A stretch of DNA of 64,000 nucleotides from Bacteroidales bacterium (GTDB taxonomy: Bacteria; Bacteroidota; Bacteroidia; Bacteroidales; PXBB01): assembly GCA_028698995.1 (NCBI GenBank), contig JAQVVM010000013.1, forward strand, positions 19,781 through 83,780, in the 5' to 3' direction. Under the pieces are notes generated by a model, which made no database searches, was not told where the DNA came from, and saw only the letters and a program-made list of their open reading frames with translations. This document shows positions 19,131-28,685 of this stretch, piece by piece. How positions within the stretch are numbered: position 1 is the first letter of the stretch; the number at the start of each line of letters is the position of its first letter. The translations under genes and the position numbers were made by a program.

Positions 19131-19616
19131 TTATTTTGTTTTATATTCCTCAGGAAACCACTCTAAATATCCATTCTTTACTAATTTCAAATATAAATCT
19201 TTTACTTCAAAAAATTCTATTCGTTTATCTGTAAATTTAGCAATCTGCTTAATAAATTCCTGCTCAGAAGAAAATCTATATTTCTGGGTTTGTGAGGGAA
19301 TATTTATATACCATGTGGTGTCTCTATTTTCTGGAACAACAATATATTTATCAAAATAATAAGAGATTATTACAGAATCAAGAACATTAACAGATGAAAT
19401 AGCAATCGATCCTTCATTGCTTGAAAAACCGCTCAAATTCCATTCGCCATCAATCCCTGTTGTACTACCCAAGTAATAAGGTTTAATCAGTGGTATTTTT
19501 TTACAATCAAATCCACAACTTTTTGAATAAAAAGAATCCTTCTTGTCACATCCACAACTGTTAAAGAATAATATTGCAAAGAGAAATGTATAACAAATAA
19601 ATTGAATTGATTTCAT
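19131..19616 (-). CDS. Cassette C partner: lipoprotein, putative immunity
   Basis: 161 aa from the ATG giving MKSIQFICYTFLFAILFFNSC; a longer frame exists to 19661 but the internal start gives a proper lipoprotein signal with lipobox FNSC. Mature region cysteine-rich at first (CGCDKKD, CGFDC), then unrecognised. The start is 10 bp after the cassette C tip stop. A lipid-anchored periplasmic location is inferred. Confidence 0.6.
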   Translation of the reverse strand: MKSIQFICYTFLFAILFFNSCGCDKKDSFYSKSCGFDCKKIPLIKPYYLGSTTGIDGEWNLSGFSSNEGSIAISSVNVLDSVIISYYFDKYIVVPENRDTTWYINIPSQTQKYRFSSEQEFIKQIAKFTDKRIEFFEVKDLYLKLVKNGYLEWFPEEYKTK

Positions 19617-19626
19617 AGAAACGAGT

Positions 19627-20883
19627 TTAATTTTTCTGATATTTTTTATACCATGCACCATTTACATTCATGTTTTGATTGCCTGGCCACACTTTTCCTA
19701 GCTGTCTAACAAAAAAATTATATGTTGGAGTTTTGTCCTCTCCTTCCCGCAAATCTAAAGCATCTTCAAATGAATATGTTACACTCATTATTCCTCTTGC
19801 ATTTACTTCTACCCTCGCATTTACATAAGCATGTCTAACCACCCAAGTTGTATTTGTTAATGCAGCCGACCATGTTCTGGGAAAAAGAATCATTGAAGCT
19901 GGTAAAAATAAAGCTGCTAATCCTGCTTGAACTGCCATTGGTGCATATGTATTTGACTCTCCTCCAAAAGTTATTGGATCAGTAGATTTTTTATCAAAAG
20001 CAAAAGGAGAGTTTCCAAAACGCGTATCTTCAAGAGTTTGTTGCATCACATCGTTTTCAAAATTTATAAATCCTTTATCATTTTTTAAGTCTTGTAATAA
20101 CCCACCTTGAACAATAGTTCTATCAGCATTACCTAACGCATTTTTAATTGTTGCTGTAGCAGTATTGGCATTTCTTATATCACCATGAATTTTGGGATCA
20201 TAATCAACGTAGTTGCCATTATATTCACATCCAGCTCCTAATGCTTTTGGATTCCAAACTTTTGTTTTTAATCCTTCTCCAAAAAGCACAGTTTTATCTT
20301 TACTAGTTGTATAACCATTACCTACATTCCACCTGTCTCCATTTGGAGTTGAAATTGTGTCTTTCCCATTTGGGTCAGTAAACCAGATTGGATTGTTAGC
20401 AAAAGTCGCATAACCACTTTCATTATATTTCACAATAGGATCTATATTCCACCTTCTACCAGTTCTTGTATCATACTCCCAAAACTCCGCTGTATTGTGA
20501 TTTCCTGTGCCTGCTATCTCATCTGTTTTTTCTTGTGAGTTAAATCCGAAACGATAAGCACCCTTCAAACAACACATATCATCCTGCCCCAACTCTAAAG
20601 CATAACTTAACAAATTCCCACTGCTGTATGCTCTGCTACATGCAGTATTTGAGGTGGAAGTGAAGTAGTTTTTCATGGGTGTTGGTGTTACGGCATAGCT
20701 TGTCGTACTTAAATATAAATACGAACTAAAGTTACACATTACATCGTAATGGGAATTAGCAAATATTGTTTTGTGCATCGTACTTGTAAAAAAATACCGG
20801 AAGCTATGAGCCCAAAAAGAGAAAAACCAAAATATTAAGTTAAGTTTTATTGGGAAAATTTTGATGTAAAAAAGTTTTCTCAT
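19627..20883 (-). CDS. Cassette C: RHS-core tip with unrecognised toxin domain
   Basis: 418 aa. Class I head (FRYFFTSTM, FANSHYD, YAVTPTPMK, LGQDDMCCLKGAYRFGFN), core EFWEYDTRTGRRWNIDP and NNPIWFTDPNGKD to residue ~175. The first ~20 residues (MRKLFYIKIFPIKLNLIFWF) differ from the other class I heads, so a 5' rearrangement is likely, and no boundary motif precedes it. The payload (176-418) has a hydrophobic stretch (LAALFLPASMILFP), then TWVVRHAYVNARVEVNARG and an acidic YSFEDALDLREGED. I do not recognise the family. Confidence 0.6.
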   Translation of the reverse strand: MRKLFYIKIFPIKLNLIFWFFSFWAHSFRYFFTSTMHKTIFANSHYDVMCNFSSYLYLSTTSYAVTPTPMKNYFTSTSNTACSRAYSSGNLLSYALELGQDDMCCLKGAYRFGFNSQEKTDEIAGTGNHNTAEFWEYDTRTGRRWNIDPIVKYNESGYATFANNPIWFTDPNGKDTISTPNGDRWNVGNGYTTSKDKTVLFGEGLKTKVWNPKALGAGCEYNGNYVDYDPKIHGDIRNANTATATIKNALGNADRTIVQGGLLQDLKNDKGFINFENDVMQQTLEDTRFGNSPFAFDKKSTDPITFGGESNTYAPMAVQAGLAALFLPASMILFPRTWSAALTNTTWVVRHAYVNARVEVNARGIMSVTYSFEDALDLREGEDKTPTYNFFVRQLGKVWPGNQNMNVNGAWYKKYQKN

Positions 20884-20888
20884 GCTAT

Positions 20889-21638
20889 TTACCAGTCACT
20901 TGGTTTTTGACTATTACAAAGACATCTGAAAAAAGCTTTTCTTCTGAATCTCTTCTTTTTCCCTTTATTATCAAAAATTGACGGTGTATTGGGATGGAAT
21001 TCATTATTTGCCTCAATTTCACACATTGGCTCTAAATACTCTGATAATCCTAATTCTGCAATATCCTCCTCAGTTAGTACAGACTGGGAATGTATCCATC
21101 TTAATAATACATTATTTTCACTGTTGTTTGGAGCTACTCCTCGGCCACGTGCAACATAAAGAAACTCAATATCAAATCCTTTTTGACGCAAATCAGAAAT
21201 TGCTCCTAAACTATCAATTGTTATAGATACTTTTTTTATATGAAAAGCTTTTGTGGCACCATTTGGCAATTTTTTCTTTTGTTTAAAAAGTTGATGAAAG
21301 CTGTCGTAATTACTTCTGTGTAGCGACACTTTCAAATTCCAGTCTATACAATCTGCATTTTCACATTCCGCAGGCAAAAATTCCTTTGGTATCAGAGAAA
21401 AGAAATAACTTGTATAATTGAAGATTCTTATATGATATGATTCACTGGGCGACATTACTTCTGAAGATTTTTTTATATATTCTTGTAATGTCTCTTTATC
21501 CATTAAATATTCTGATGTTGAAACCTGCATATTTCTGCGACTTTTATACAAATCTTCAACATAATATCCTTCAAAATTTTGTGCAAACAATTCTACTTGA
21601 ACAATAAGAATAATTAACAAAAATAAATTTCTTTTCAT
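20889..21638 (-). CDS. Cassette D partner: exported putative immunity protein
   Basis: 249 aa with a signal peptide (1-19, ending LFAQ). Lys/Arg-rich near the end (GKKKRFRRKAFFRC) and containing a two-cysteine ECENADC segment. No family recognised. It starts 6 bp downstream of the cassette D tip and ends only 5 bp before the cassette C tip start, with no boundary motif between, so the C/D junction is rearranged. Confidence 0.55.
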   Translation of the reverse strand: MKRNLFLLIILIVQVELFAQNFEGYYVEDLYKSRRNMQVSTSEYLMDKETLQEYIKKSSEVMSPSESYHIRIFNYTSYFFSLIPKEFLPAECENADCIDWNLKVSLHRSNYDSFHQLFKQKKKLPNGATKAFHIKKVSITIDSLGAISDLRQKGFDIEFLYVARGRGVAPNNSENNVLLRWIHSQSVLTEEDIAELGLSEYLEPMCEIEANNEFHPNTPSIFDNKGKKKRFRRKAFFRCLCNSQKPSDW

Positions 21639-21644
21639 ATTGAT

Positions 21645-22793
21645 TTAATCTGCTTTAATTCTTGTTGTACCTGTGGTTTCTTCTTCCCTTTCTGATATTT
21701 CATTACTTTGTTTCCAATAACTTTCACTACTTTCAGCTTTTGTCATTCCGTCAAGTCTATTAACAAATTTTTGTAATGCAAATCGGGTCATATTCCCTGT
21801 AGATACCCCTTTTGTTATATCCTGAGACATTGGACCAACATCAGTATGAAGGAACCCAATATTATGACCTATTTCTTCAACTAATACAGTTGCAGCATAG
21901 TCTGGATCATCATAACCTTCTGATAATACAGAATAATCTATTTCTATTCCTCTTCTATTAGCTGCACCTAAAGCGGATCCCCCACCAACTTCTAAACCAC
22001 TTGTGAATTTAAAAGTGTTTAATCCTTCGTTAAAATCATCAGATATGCCTATTCCTGCAATATCATCAGGCTTTTTATCTACCGGAATTGTTACAAAATC
22101 TACCTGAAACTCAACCTTAACTTTTTCGCCTTTGTAATAAACATTACCTGTATAAGTGTTCAATTTTTTATGTACTTTATCTTGTATATCTTGTGATATA
22201 CCTCTTTGGTTTGTGAAATATGTTGCTTTTACAATCAGCGTTTTTTGTCCATTTCTATCTTCAAAATGGGCAATTCCATCCTTACCATCAGGATCTGCAA
22301 AAATTAAAGGATTATTCCTAAAAGTTGCATAATCACTTTCCCAAGGTTTCACAACCGGATCCAAATTCCACCTTCTCCCCAGTCTCGTATCATACTCCCA
22401 AAATAAAGCTGTATTGTGGTTCCCTAAGCCTGCAATCTCATCTACCTTTTCTTGGCTGTTAAACCCAAAACGATAAGCACCCAACAAGCAACACATATCA
22501 TCCTGCCCCAACTCAAACCCATAACTTAACAAACCCCCATTGCTGTAAGCTTTGCTACATGCAGTATTTGAGGTGGAAGTGGTGTAGGTTTTCATGGGCG
22601 TAGGTGTTACGGCATAGCCGGTCGTACTTGAATATAAATACGAGCTAAAGTTACCTATTTCATCGTAATGGGAATTAGCAAATACTGTTTTTTGCATCGT
22701 ACTGGTGAAAAAATACCGGAAGCTATGAGCACAAAAAGAGAAAAACTGGAACAAACTGCTGAGTTCTATTGGTATGTGGGGGTTTGGGTTCAT
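21645..22793 (-). CDS. Cassette D: RHS-core tip with metzincin-like domain, first His replaced (EEIGHNIGFLH)
   Basis: 382 aa. Class I head, core to DPDGKD (~172). The payload ends in a metzincin-like zinc-binding stretch VEEIGHNIGFLHTD at 305-318, which fits HExxHxxGxxH except that residue 306 is Glu instead of His. The preceding region (YDDPDYAATVL) also looks like a metzincin helix. If real, this is a metallopeptidase toxin with an altered or lost zinc ligand. The C-terminal tail is Glu/Thr-rich (SEREEETTGTTRI). The ATG lies directly after boundary-motif copy 3. Confidence 0.7.
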   Translation of the reverse strand: MNPNPHIPIELSSLFQFFSFCAHSFRYFFTSTMQKTVFANSHYDEIGNFSSYLYSSTTGYAVTPTPMKTYTTSTSNTACSKAYSNGGLLSYGFELGQDDMCCLLGAYRFGFNSQEKVDEIAGLGNHNTALFWEYDTRLGRRWNLDPVVKPWESDYATFRNNPLIFADPDGKDGIAHFEDRNGQKTLIVKATYFTNQRGISQDIQDKVHKKLNTYTGNVYYKGEKVKVEFQVDFVTIPVDKKPDDIAGIGISDDFNEGLNTFKFTSGLEVGGGSALGAANRRGIEIDYSVLSEGYDDPDYAATVLVEEIGHNIGFLHTDVGPMSQDITKGVSTGNMTRFALQKFVNRLDGMTKAESSESYWKQSNEISEREEETTGTTRIKAD

Positions 22794-22800
22794 TTTTTGT

Positions 22801-22829
22801 TTTTACTGGTGTTGGTTAGAACGTGTACC
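22801..22829 (-). repeat. Cassette boundary motif, copy 3
   Basis: Minus-strand ACACGTTCTAACCAACACCA then GTAAAA, immediately upstream of the cassette D ATG and 13 bp after the cassette E partner stop. Confidence 0.65.
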
Positions 22830-22841
22830 GAAAAAAGATTA

Positions 22842-23849
22842 TTATTGGAGCTGAATTCTTTTTAAAATATTGTTATTTGTATCTTTAACAATTATTTCAT
22901 TAGTGTCAATCGAGATAATTTTATTAGAAGCATCTTTAACAAAAGAAAGTTCTAAAATTCTATCAACATAATTATCAAATAATTGTATGTCTTTTTCTAA
23001 TACGTTTATTTTAATAGAAAAATAACCATAAAAATCATAATCTTGCCATTTAATTAAGTATACAAAATACCTTGAATCTTTTGCGTCAAAGCAAAACAAA
23101 GGGTTTAATACAAAATTATTTACAAGTTGTCCGTATCTTCTTTTCCAGATTAATAGCCTATTTTGAACTAAGCTATCAGTTATTTGAAAAAACAAAAAAT
23201 TATTACTGTAAAATTCTGTTTCAAATTTAATTGGTGTCTCAAGTTTTAAGAAACTTCCTAAAACAAAATTGCTGAATCCTTTATCAATTTCGAAATCTGG
23301 CGAGTATACTGCAAGAAGTGTTTCATTTTCTTTATTTAACTTATTATATTGAATACCACTAATACTTTTGTCATTATCATTAAAAGAGTAACGGTAAATA
23401 ATCGTATCATTATACCAATACAAAATACATGAATGACCTATGCGACTTTCGTTATACAGACCAAAATTATTATTGTGATATACCTTAGGAGTGTCTTCTT
23501 TTGAAAAAATTGTTAAATATAATGAGCCATAATCAACTTGCCAGCGAAGTGTATCATAAGTTTCAAGGTATGAAAACAATCCGTAAAAATTTTCGCTTTC
23601 TATTTTGAATAAAGGAAAGAAGCGGAAATCAGAATCTGAAAAAGTAATTATTGTATCATTCTCTGAATTAAAAGATGCTTTTACAATATTGCTGCTAATA
23701 CAATTATTGGTATCTAAAAAATGTCGAATTGTATTTTTATCAAAAACAAAAGGAGGCTTGAAACTTTTAGTATAATAATCAATAATGTTATTTTGTGATA
23801 TAACATTTAAGGAAAGGAAAAAGAACAATAGAAAAAAATTATTTTTCAT
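22842..23849 (-). CDS. Cassette E partner: large exported putative immunity protein
   Basis: 335 aa, the largest partner in the array. Signal peptide (1-18, ending NVISQ). The mature region is rich in aromatic residues and beta-like segments (DTLRWQVDYGSLYLTIF, KWQDYDFYGYFSIKI). No recognised family. It overlaps the cassette E tip by 11 bp, indicating translational coupling. Confidence 0.55.
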   Translation of the reverse strand: MKNNFFLLFFFLSLNVISQNNIIDYYTKSFKPPFVFDKNTIRHFLDTNNCISSNIVKASFNSENDTIITFSDSDFRFFPLFKIESENFYGLFSYLETYDTLRWQVDYGSLYLTIFSKEDTPKVYHNNNFGLYNESRIGHSCILYWYNDTIIYRYSFNDNDKSISGIQYNKLNKENETLLAVYSPDFEIDKGFSNFVLGSFLKLETPIKFETEFYSNNFLFFQITDSLVQNRLLIWKRRYGQLVNNFVLNPLFCFDAKDSRYFVYLIKWQDYDFYGYFSIKINVLEKDIQLFDNYVDRILELSFVKDASNKIISIDTNEIIVKDTNNNILKRIQLQ

Positions 23850-25056
23850 AGGGTTCTGAAATGGTTTTGTTAAAGGACGTATTAGTGGTACTATAAATAT
23901 TATATTTCAAAATAAAATTAATTGAAAAACTTTCTGTTCCATCAATAAAAATTGTACTAGCAGGACTTCCTATAGGATTTACATTCATATTAACATTAAA
24001 ACCTTGAGAACTTAAGTTTTGCTGTAATTGGTTGACATTGGTAGTTATCGCTGTTGCATTTATGTTTATTGATTGAACAGAAACGTCAATATTGTTAATA
24101 GTATTAATTGCGGATGATGATTGGGTTAAATTGACATAAACATTATTCCACAGTTTTTCTACAGTTGGCTGTGAGGTATTAGTCGTTGTTGTTCCGATAC
24201 CAATTAAAGTATTAGCATAAATTTGTTGGTTTGAAATTGTTGTATTAATTAATGCAGGTACTGATGAACTTAATTGTGAAATCATGTTGTTGCTTATATT
24301 TACAAGACCCTGATTAATTACGCCATACCCAAATGTTTGCTGTTCATTTGTATTTTGAGAAGATGAAGTTGGAGATTTAGGAGAAAATTTATGTATACTT
24401 TCTCTATATCCAAGGAGATTGCCCGATTTTAATATCACGTTTGCATTACTTCCTGTAGCAGCCTCAACTAAGGATATATCAGTATTTGGGTTCTTATTAC
24501 TATTTAAAGGATATTCTTGATTAACTTCGTATTTTTCTAAGCCTTCCAATTCAATAGCATCAATTAACCTATTTTCACTAAATGCATACGGACTGTTCCA
24601 CGGATATTCCGATGCTAATGGATCAACCGCAAAAAACCTTCCAATTCTGTTATCGCTTATTCTATATTTAAAGAAAGAGGCGTTACCGGTACCGTATAAT
24701 TGGTTTTCGGATTCTTGCCCTTGAAACCCAAAACGATAAGCACCCTTCAAACAACACATATCATCCTGCCCCAACTCAAACCCATAACTTAACAAATCCC
24801 CACTACTGTATGCTGTGTTACATGCAGTATTTGAGGAGGTAGTGAAATAGTTTTTCATGGGCGTAGGTGTTACGGCATAGCTTGTCGTACTTGAATATAA
24901 ATACGAGCTAAAGTTACGTATTTCATCGTAATGGGAATTAGCAAATACTGTTTTGTGCATCGTACTGGTGAAAAAATACCGGAAGCAATGAGCACAAAAA
25001 GAGAAAAACCGGAACAAACTGCTGAGTTCTATTGGTACGTGGAAATGGTTTTTCAT
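23839..25056 (-). CDS. Cassette E: RHS-core tip with Asn/Ser/Thr-rich payload
   Basis: 405 aa. Class I head beginning MKNHFHVPIELSSLFRFF, then LGQDDMCCLKGAYRFGFQGQE and core NRIGRFFAVDPL...YPWNSPYAFSENRLIDAIELEGLE to ~175. The payload (176-405) is low complexity: many N, S, T and I residues in repeated segments (INTTISNQQIYANT, AINTINNIDVSVQSININA). I recognise no catalytic motif. It might be a pore- or coil-forming domain, but this is speculative. Confidence 0.6.
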   Translation of the reverse strand: MKNHFHVPIELSSLFRFFSFCAHCFRYFFTSTMHKTVFANSHYDEIRNFSSYLYSSTTSYAVTPTPMKNYFTTSSNTACNTAYSSGDLLSYGFELGQDDMCCLKGAYRFGFQGQESENQLYGTGNASFFKYRISDNRIGRFFAVDPLASEYPWNSPYAFSENRLIDAIELEGLEKYEVNQEYPLNSNKNPNTDISLVEAATGSNANVILKSGNLLGYRESIHKFSPKSPTSSSQNTNEQQTFGYGVINQGLVNISNNMISQLSSSVPALINTTISNQQIYANTLIGIGTTTTNTSQPTVEKLWNNVYVNLTQSSSAINTINNIDVSVQSININATAITTNVNQLQQNLSSQGFNVNMNVNPIGSPASTIFIDGTESFSINFILKYNIYSTTNTSFNKTISEPYEK

Positions 25057-25062
25057 TTTTTA

Positions 25063-25088
25063 TTTTTACTGTTTGGGTTAGAAGGTTC
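25063..25088 (-). repeat. Cassette boundary motif, copy 4
   Basis: Minus-strand AACCTTCTAACCCAAACAGT then AAAAAT, 7 bp upstream of the cassette E ATG and 16 bp after the cassette F partner stop. Confidence 0.65.
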
Positions 25089-25104
25089 CTGCCACGCAAA
25101 TTCC

Positions 25105-25689
25105 TTACAATGACCAAAGGATAAAATATTCAAATTCATCTCCTTTTTTAACTTTTTGCTTAACAAATTCTCCATTTAAACTTATAATGTAAATATGTCT
25201 TACATTATTAATTTCAAGTTCAATTTCAATGGTTTTTTTTGATTTTTCTAATACTACTCTAATATTACCTGATTCAGCATCAGATAAATTTGATACTTCT
25301 ACTATTTCGTTTTCAACAAAACTAAGCACTAAACCACTCGGTCTTTCAAACAATTTAATCAGCTTACCATTTTCATTATACTTTAAAAAGAAACCAGTCA
25401 TTACATTTTGTTGATAAATAGCTAGTTCTTGAATTTGCAAATTTGTCCTGTTTTTAAATAAAGCTAATATTTTAATTTCATTTTGATCAATCGTTTTATT
25501 CAAATTAAAAGGAAGTTGATATCCAACGATTGATGTTGTATCAATTTCATATGGAGGATTAGTCGATATATCATACTGATTATCCAAATATTCATCTCCC
25601 CAATATAGTCTATAAAAAGGTGTTTGCCCGCTTATTGTTGTGCTTAAACTCAGTATGCAAACATAAATCTTTAATTTTATAATTAACAT
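25105..25689 (-). CDS. Cassette F partner: exported putative immunity protein
   Basis: 194 aa; signal peptide (1-22, ending TISGQ). The mature part is strand-rich (VGYQLPFNLNKTI, TGFFLKYNENGKLIKLF, TIEIELEINNVRHIYIISL). No known family. It starts 2 bp after the stop of the OmpA-domain tip of cassette F. It shows no obvious similarity to the partner of cassette H, although both tips carry OmpA-like domains. Confidence 0.55.
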   Translation of the reverse strand: MLIIKLKIYVCILSLSTTISGQTPFYRLYWGDEYLDNQYDISTNPPYEIDTTSIVGYQLPFNLNKTIDQNEIKILALFKNRTNLQIQELAIYQQNVMTGFFLKYNENGKLIKLFERPSGLVLSFVENEIVEVSNLSDAESGNIRVVLEKSKKTIEIELEINNVRHIYIISLNGEFVKQKVKKGDEFEYFILWSL

Positions 25690-25691
25690 AA

Positions 25692-26843
25692 TTACTGTCT
25701 CCTGTCATAATTAAAGTTAATTTCTATTCTTCTATTTGCAGATCTTTCAGCATCATTTGTATTTGTGTTTCCTGGTAATGGTTCTGAATCTGCTTTTCCT
25801 GAAATTACTCCGAATTGAGTTTGTGGTATTCCTCTATTTATCAATTCATTTACTACAAAGTTTGCTCGTTTTTCTGAAAGCTCAACATTTCCACGGGCAT
25901 AGCTGTTTGTTGGTACATTATCAGTATGCCCAGAAATATCAATTTTTAAATTTGAATTTGTTATCATGAATGCAGCTAGTTCATCTAGCCAAATACTTGC
26001 ATTAACAGGATTTGTAACTGTATTATAAACATCGGTATTAAAATTTAATGGAAGTTTGAACTTTAATATTTGCTGTAACGAACCCGTGCCACGATTCGCA
26101 TCTCCATTAACAAATATTGCTTCATTATTCCTTAAAGCATTTGCACCAGTAATTGTGCCTGTAGAGTTAACTTTTCTATATTGTCTATCAAGCAAAAATC
26201 CTTCTGGTGATCTTGAATCGTATGTTTCTGCATTTCTTATTCCACCACCATTTGGTATGTAGTTGGGACTTTTAGTAATGCTATTAAATTCATCCCTATT
26301 ATATGATATATAATTTGCTGTTTTGTATTGGATATAATCATCACGAGAATTGCCATGTGGGTCAACCCATAAAGTTCTGACTTCTGTTTCAATATAAGTG
26401 ACCATAGTCATTACAACTTTTTCACTTTCATTAATAAAATCTATAACAATAAATTCCTCCAACCCATCCAAATCAATTGCAATTATCGGCTTATTCCCAG
26501 CAAACTGATAAGGAGTGTACCACGGGTATGATTTTGTTAGCGGATCCACGCTCAAAAACTTCCCAATTTGGGCGTTATAAATTCTAAATCCATAATCATA
26601 AGTAGAGCCGCCGCCGCCCATACCTTCGTTGTCGCGTTCTTTCCCATTAAACCCAAAACGATAAGTATCACTCTGCCAATGCCTTTCAGGCAAAAGCGAA
26701 CCGAATGGGTAATAATCAGAAACGCTGGTAACATCAGCTTCTTTATTAAGGAAAACATCGTTTTGGTCGTAGATCAGTCTCGGCTTGGCACTTACAGTAA
26801 CTAAAACATTCCCCAGATGATTTTTTGTTACAGGTGTTTTCAT
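25692..26843 (-). CDS. Cassette F: RHS-core tip fused to an OmpA-like peptidoglycan-binding domain
   Basis: 383 aa. Class II head (NHLGNVLVTVSAKPR, ADVTSVSDYYPFG), the classical Bacteroidota core YRFGFNGKERDNE...YDYGFRIYNAQIGKFLSVDPL...YTPYQFAGNKPIIAIDLDGLEE (to 130). After a linker, residues ~265-377 are an OmpA C-terminal domain: ISGHTDNVP (305), NVELSEKRANFV (~319-330) and SANRRIEI (~368-375), the residues that bind diaminopimelate in the family. A payload that binds peptidoglycan is unusual for an RHS tip; the linker (131-260) may hold the toxic activity. Start ATG is directly downstream of boundary motif copy 5. Confidence 0.8.
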   Translation of the reverse strand: MKTPVTKNHLGNVLVTVSAKPRLIYDQNDVFLNKEADVTSVSDYYPFGSLLPERHWQSDTYRFGFNGKERDNEGMGGGGSTYDYGFRIYNAQIGKFLSVDPLTKSYPWYTPYQFAGNKPIIAIDLDGLEEFIVIDFINESEKVVMTMVTYIETEVRTLWVDPHGNSRDDYIQYKTANYISYNRDEFNSITKSPNYIPNGGGIRNAETYDSRSPEGFLLDRQYRKVNSTGTITGANALRNNEAIFVNGDANRGTGSLQQILKFKLPLNFNTDVYNTVTNPVNASIWLDELAAFMITNSNLKIDISGHTDNVPTNSYARGNVELSEKRANFVVNELINRGIPQTQFGVISGKADSEPLPGNTNTNDAERSANRRIEINFNYDRRQ

Positions 26844-26844
26844 T

Positions 26845-26869
26845 TTTTAACAGTTTGGTTAATAACATT
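26845..26869 (-). repeat. Cassette boundary motif, copy 5
   Basis: Minus-strand GAATGTTATTAACCAAACTG then TTAAAA. Touches both the cassette G partner stop (26870) and the cassette F ATG (26843). Confidence 0.6.
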
Positions 26870-27505
26870 CTACTGGTATCGAGATCCAGCAATATCAATT
26901 AATTCCCAATTATCTTCATTATTAATTCCTGTATTTTCAAAAACAAAACCCCATATAGTCGAAAAAACACCTTTTGAAAACAAATTATACTTGACATATG
27001 TTAATGCTATTTTATTTTCATAATATAAAACCTCGTGAAAAGTAACAAGTGCATATAATAAAGGAGTATCATTACTGAGGTTTCCATTACTTAATCTTTC
27101 ATAAGGAGGATATTGAGAAATATTAATAGTATCTTGAGTCATAGACCTTACATAGCTTTCGTCCCAAAAAGCATCAATATCCTTTAAAGAAATAAATTCA
27201 TTCTTATTATCTTGATTAAAAAAACAGTTTTTAAAATAAATTAAATTGTTTGTTTTTAATTTCCCAAAAAAAGTACTATCAATTTTATTTTCTCTCATCA
27301 TACTTTCAAAGAAAAAATAAAAATTTCCTTCATTTGCCTTAAAGGTACTATCAATAATGTAACATTTCACATTAATTTCCCTAAGTTTAATTGGCACAGA
27401 ATCTAATATTGTTTTATATATTTTACATTCACCCTGTCCAAAACCACTATTCACATTAAGCAAACAGATTGTAAATAAAAATATTTTTATCAAAGAAAAC
27501 CTCAT
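26870..27505 (-). CDS. Cassette G partner: exported putative immunity protein
   Basis: 211 aa; signal peptide (1-23, ending GFGQ). Same overall plan as the B and L partners: alternating aromatic strands, a late KIALTYVKYN-type segment and NEDNWELIDIAGS near the C-terminus. Found with homologous toxin domains in all three cases. It begins 2 bp after the cassette G tip stop. Confidence 0.6.
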   Translation of the reverse strand: MRFSLIKIFLFTICLLNVNSGFGQGECKIYKTILDSVPIKLREINVKCYIIDSTFKANEGNFYFFFESMMRENKIDSTFFGKLKTNNLIYFKNCFFNQDNKNEFISLKDIDAFWDESYVRSMTQDTINISQYPPYERLSNGNLSNDTPLLYALVTFHEVLYYENKIALTYVKYNLFSKGVFSTIWGFVFENTGINNEDNWELIDIAGSRYQ

Positions 27506-27507
27506 AT

Positions 27508-28647
27508 TTATTCAACATTTAATGTTTTAAGAATATTTTGTCCTTGCATGCTATTCGGAAGTTTTGCAGTTACTGGTTTATTACTACCCCCTGATAATAA
27601 ATTTGGAAATTGAACATTAAATGAAACACCATCTGGTAATAAATTAGTTACTACGCCATATCCTAAAATGGTTATATCTGTTCCTCTGTGCCCAGTAACT
27701 GAATATTCATATCCTCCAACATTTTTTTGATTTCCAGATTTTAATGCATACCTATCAACATATGTATTATCTGCATCCCAATTCCCTCCTGAATACTGCC
27801 CTGAATTAGGATATATCATTGTTCCATACTCATTTACATAAGCATTTGTGACTTGATCACCATAATGCCCATATTCATGTAAAACAGTCAAAGCTGTAGC
27901 TAGAACTTGTTCTGAAAACTGTTCTGTGTTTTCTGCGTTTATTCCTTGAAGAAATTGAACTTGCTCTGCTGACCAATTAATTACACCATTTTGAGAGTAA
28001 ATTAAACTTGTATTTGCAAAAATATTTATTTTTGGACCTTGGTTTGGATGAAGATCATACATAATTTGTTCTCTGGAAAAGCCAGTAGTTTTCATAATTG
28101 CATCAATTGCATTTGGATTATCTTTAACAATATTTTGAATATTATTTACAATATTTTTAAACCTTGTAATATCTTGTGGTGAAAGTCCTTGCTCTTTTAA
28201 CTCATCATCTGTCGGTAATTTAAAATTACCATTTTTATCAATAAAATAAATAGGATTATTCCCTGCAAAAATAAATGGAGATTGGAATGATGTTTCTTTG
28301 AATAAAATATCTGTTGAAGTAAAGTTCCCAATTCTCGTATCATAAACCCTAGCCCCAAAATCAACACTATTTCCAGCACCTTTTATCTCATCGTCATTTT
28401 CTTTCCCATTGAATCCGAAACGATAAGTATCACTCTGCCAATGCCTTTCAGGCAAAAGCGAACCAAATGGAAAATAATCAGAAACACTGGTAACATCGGC
28501 TTCTTTATTAAGGAAAACATCGTTTTGGTCGTAGAGTAGTCTCGGCTTGGCACTTACGGTAACTAAAACATTCCCCAGATGATTAGCTTCTACACCATAA
28601 TTTAGCTGGATTTCGTTTTTGCTGTGTGAATTTTTGGCTGTGTACAT
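27508..28647 (-). CDS. Cassette G: RHS-core tip with intact HExxH zinc-peptidase-like domain (HEYGH)
   Basis: 379 aa. Head starts MYTAKNSHSKNEIQLNYG, then the class II NHLGNVLVTVSAKPR...DYFPFG region and core YRFGFNGKENDDE...RIGNF. The payload (~140-379) contains TVLHEYGHYGDQV (HEYGH 257-261), a good HExxH zinc motif, followed by conserved Tyr/Asp-rich sequence and GHRGTDITILGYG. Homologous to the B and L payloads, in which the first His is Asp. A metallopeptidase acting in the envelope is the likely role. No boundary motif is seen upstream; 38 bp away is the end of the AlbA_2 ATPase gene. Confidence 0.75.
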   Translation of the reverse strand: MYTAKNSHSKNEIQLNYGVEANHLGNVLVTVSAKPRLLYDQNDVFLNKEADVTSVSDYFPFGSLLPERHWQSDTYRFGFNGKENDDEIKGAGNSVDFGARVYDTRIGNFTSTDILFKETSFQSPFIFAGNNPIYFIDKNGNFKLPTDDELKEQGLSPQDITRFKNIVNNIQNIVKDNPNAIDAIMKTTGFSREQIMYDLHPNQGPKINIFANTSLIYSQNGVINWSAEQVQFLQGINAENTEQFSEQVLATALTVLHEYGHYGDQVTNAYVNEYGTMIYPNSGQYSGGNWDADNTYVDRYALKSGNQKNVGGYEYSVTGHRGTDITILGYGVVTNLLPDGVSFNVQFPNLLSGGSNKPVTAKLPNSMQGQNILKTLNVE

Positions 28648-28685
28648 TTTTATCTGCTAAATAAAATCAAAAATAAAACTTTTCT

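Noticed and set aside
22668..22865. Repeated plus-strand ORFs (MGISKYCF...) at several class I heads
   Set aside because: They recur only because the head DNA is repeated; the minus-strand frame continues into a full RHS core, the plus-strand frame does not.
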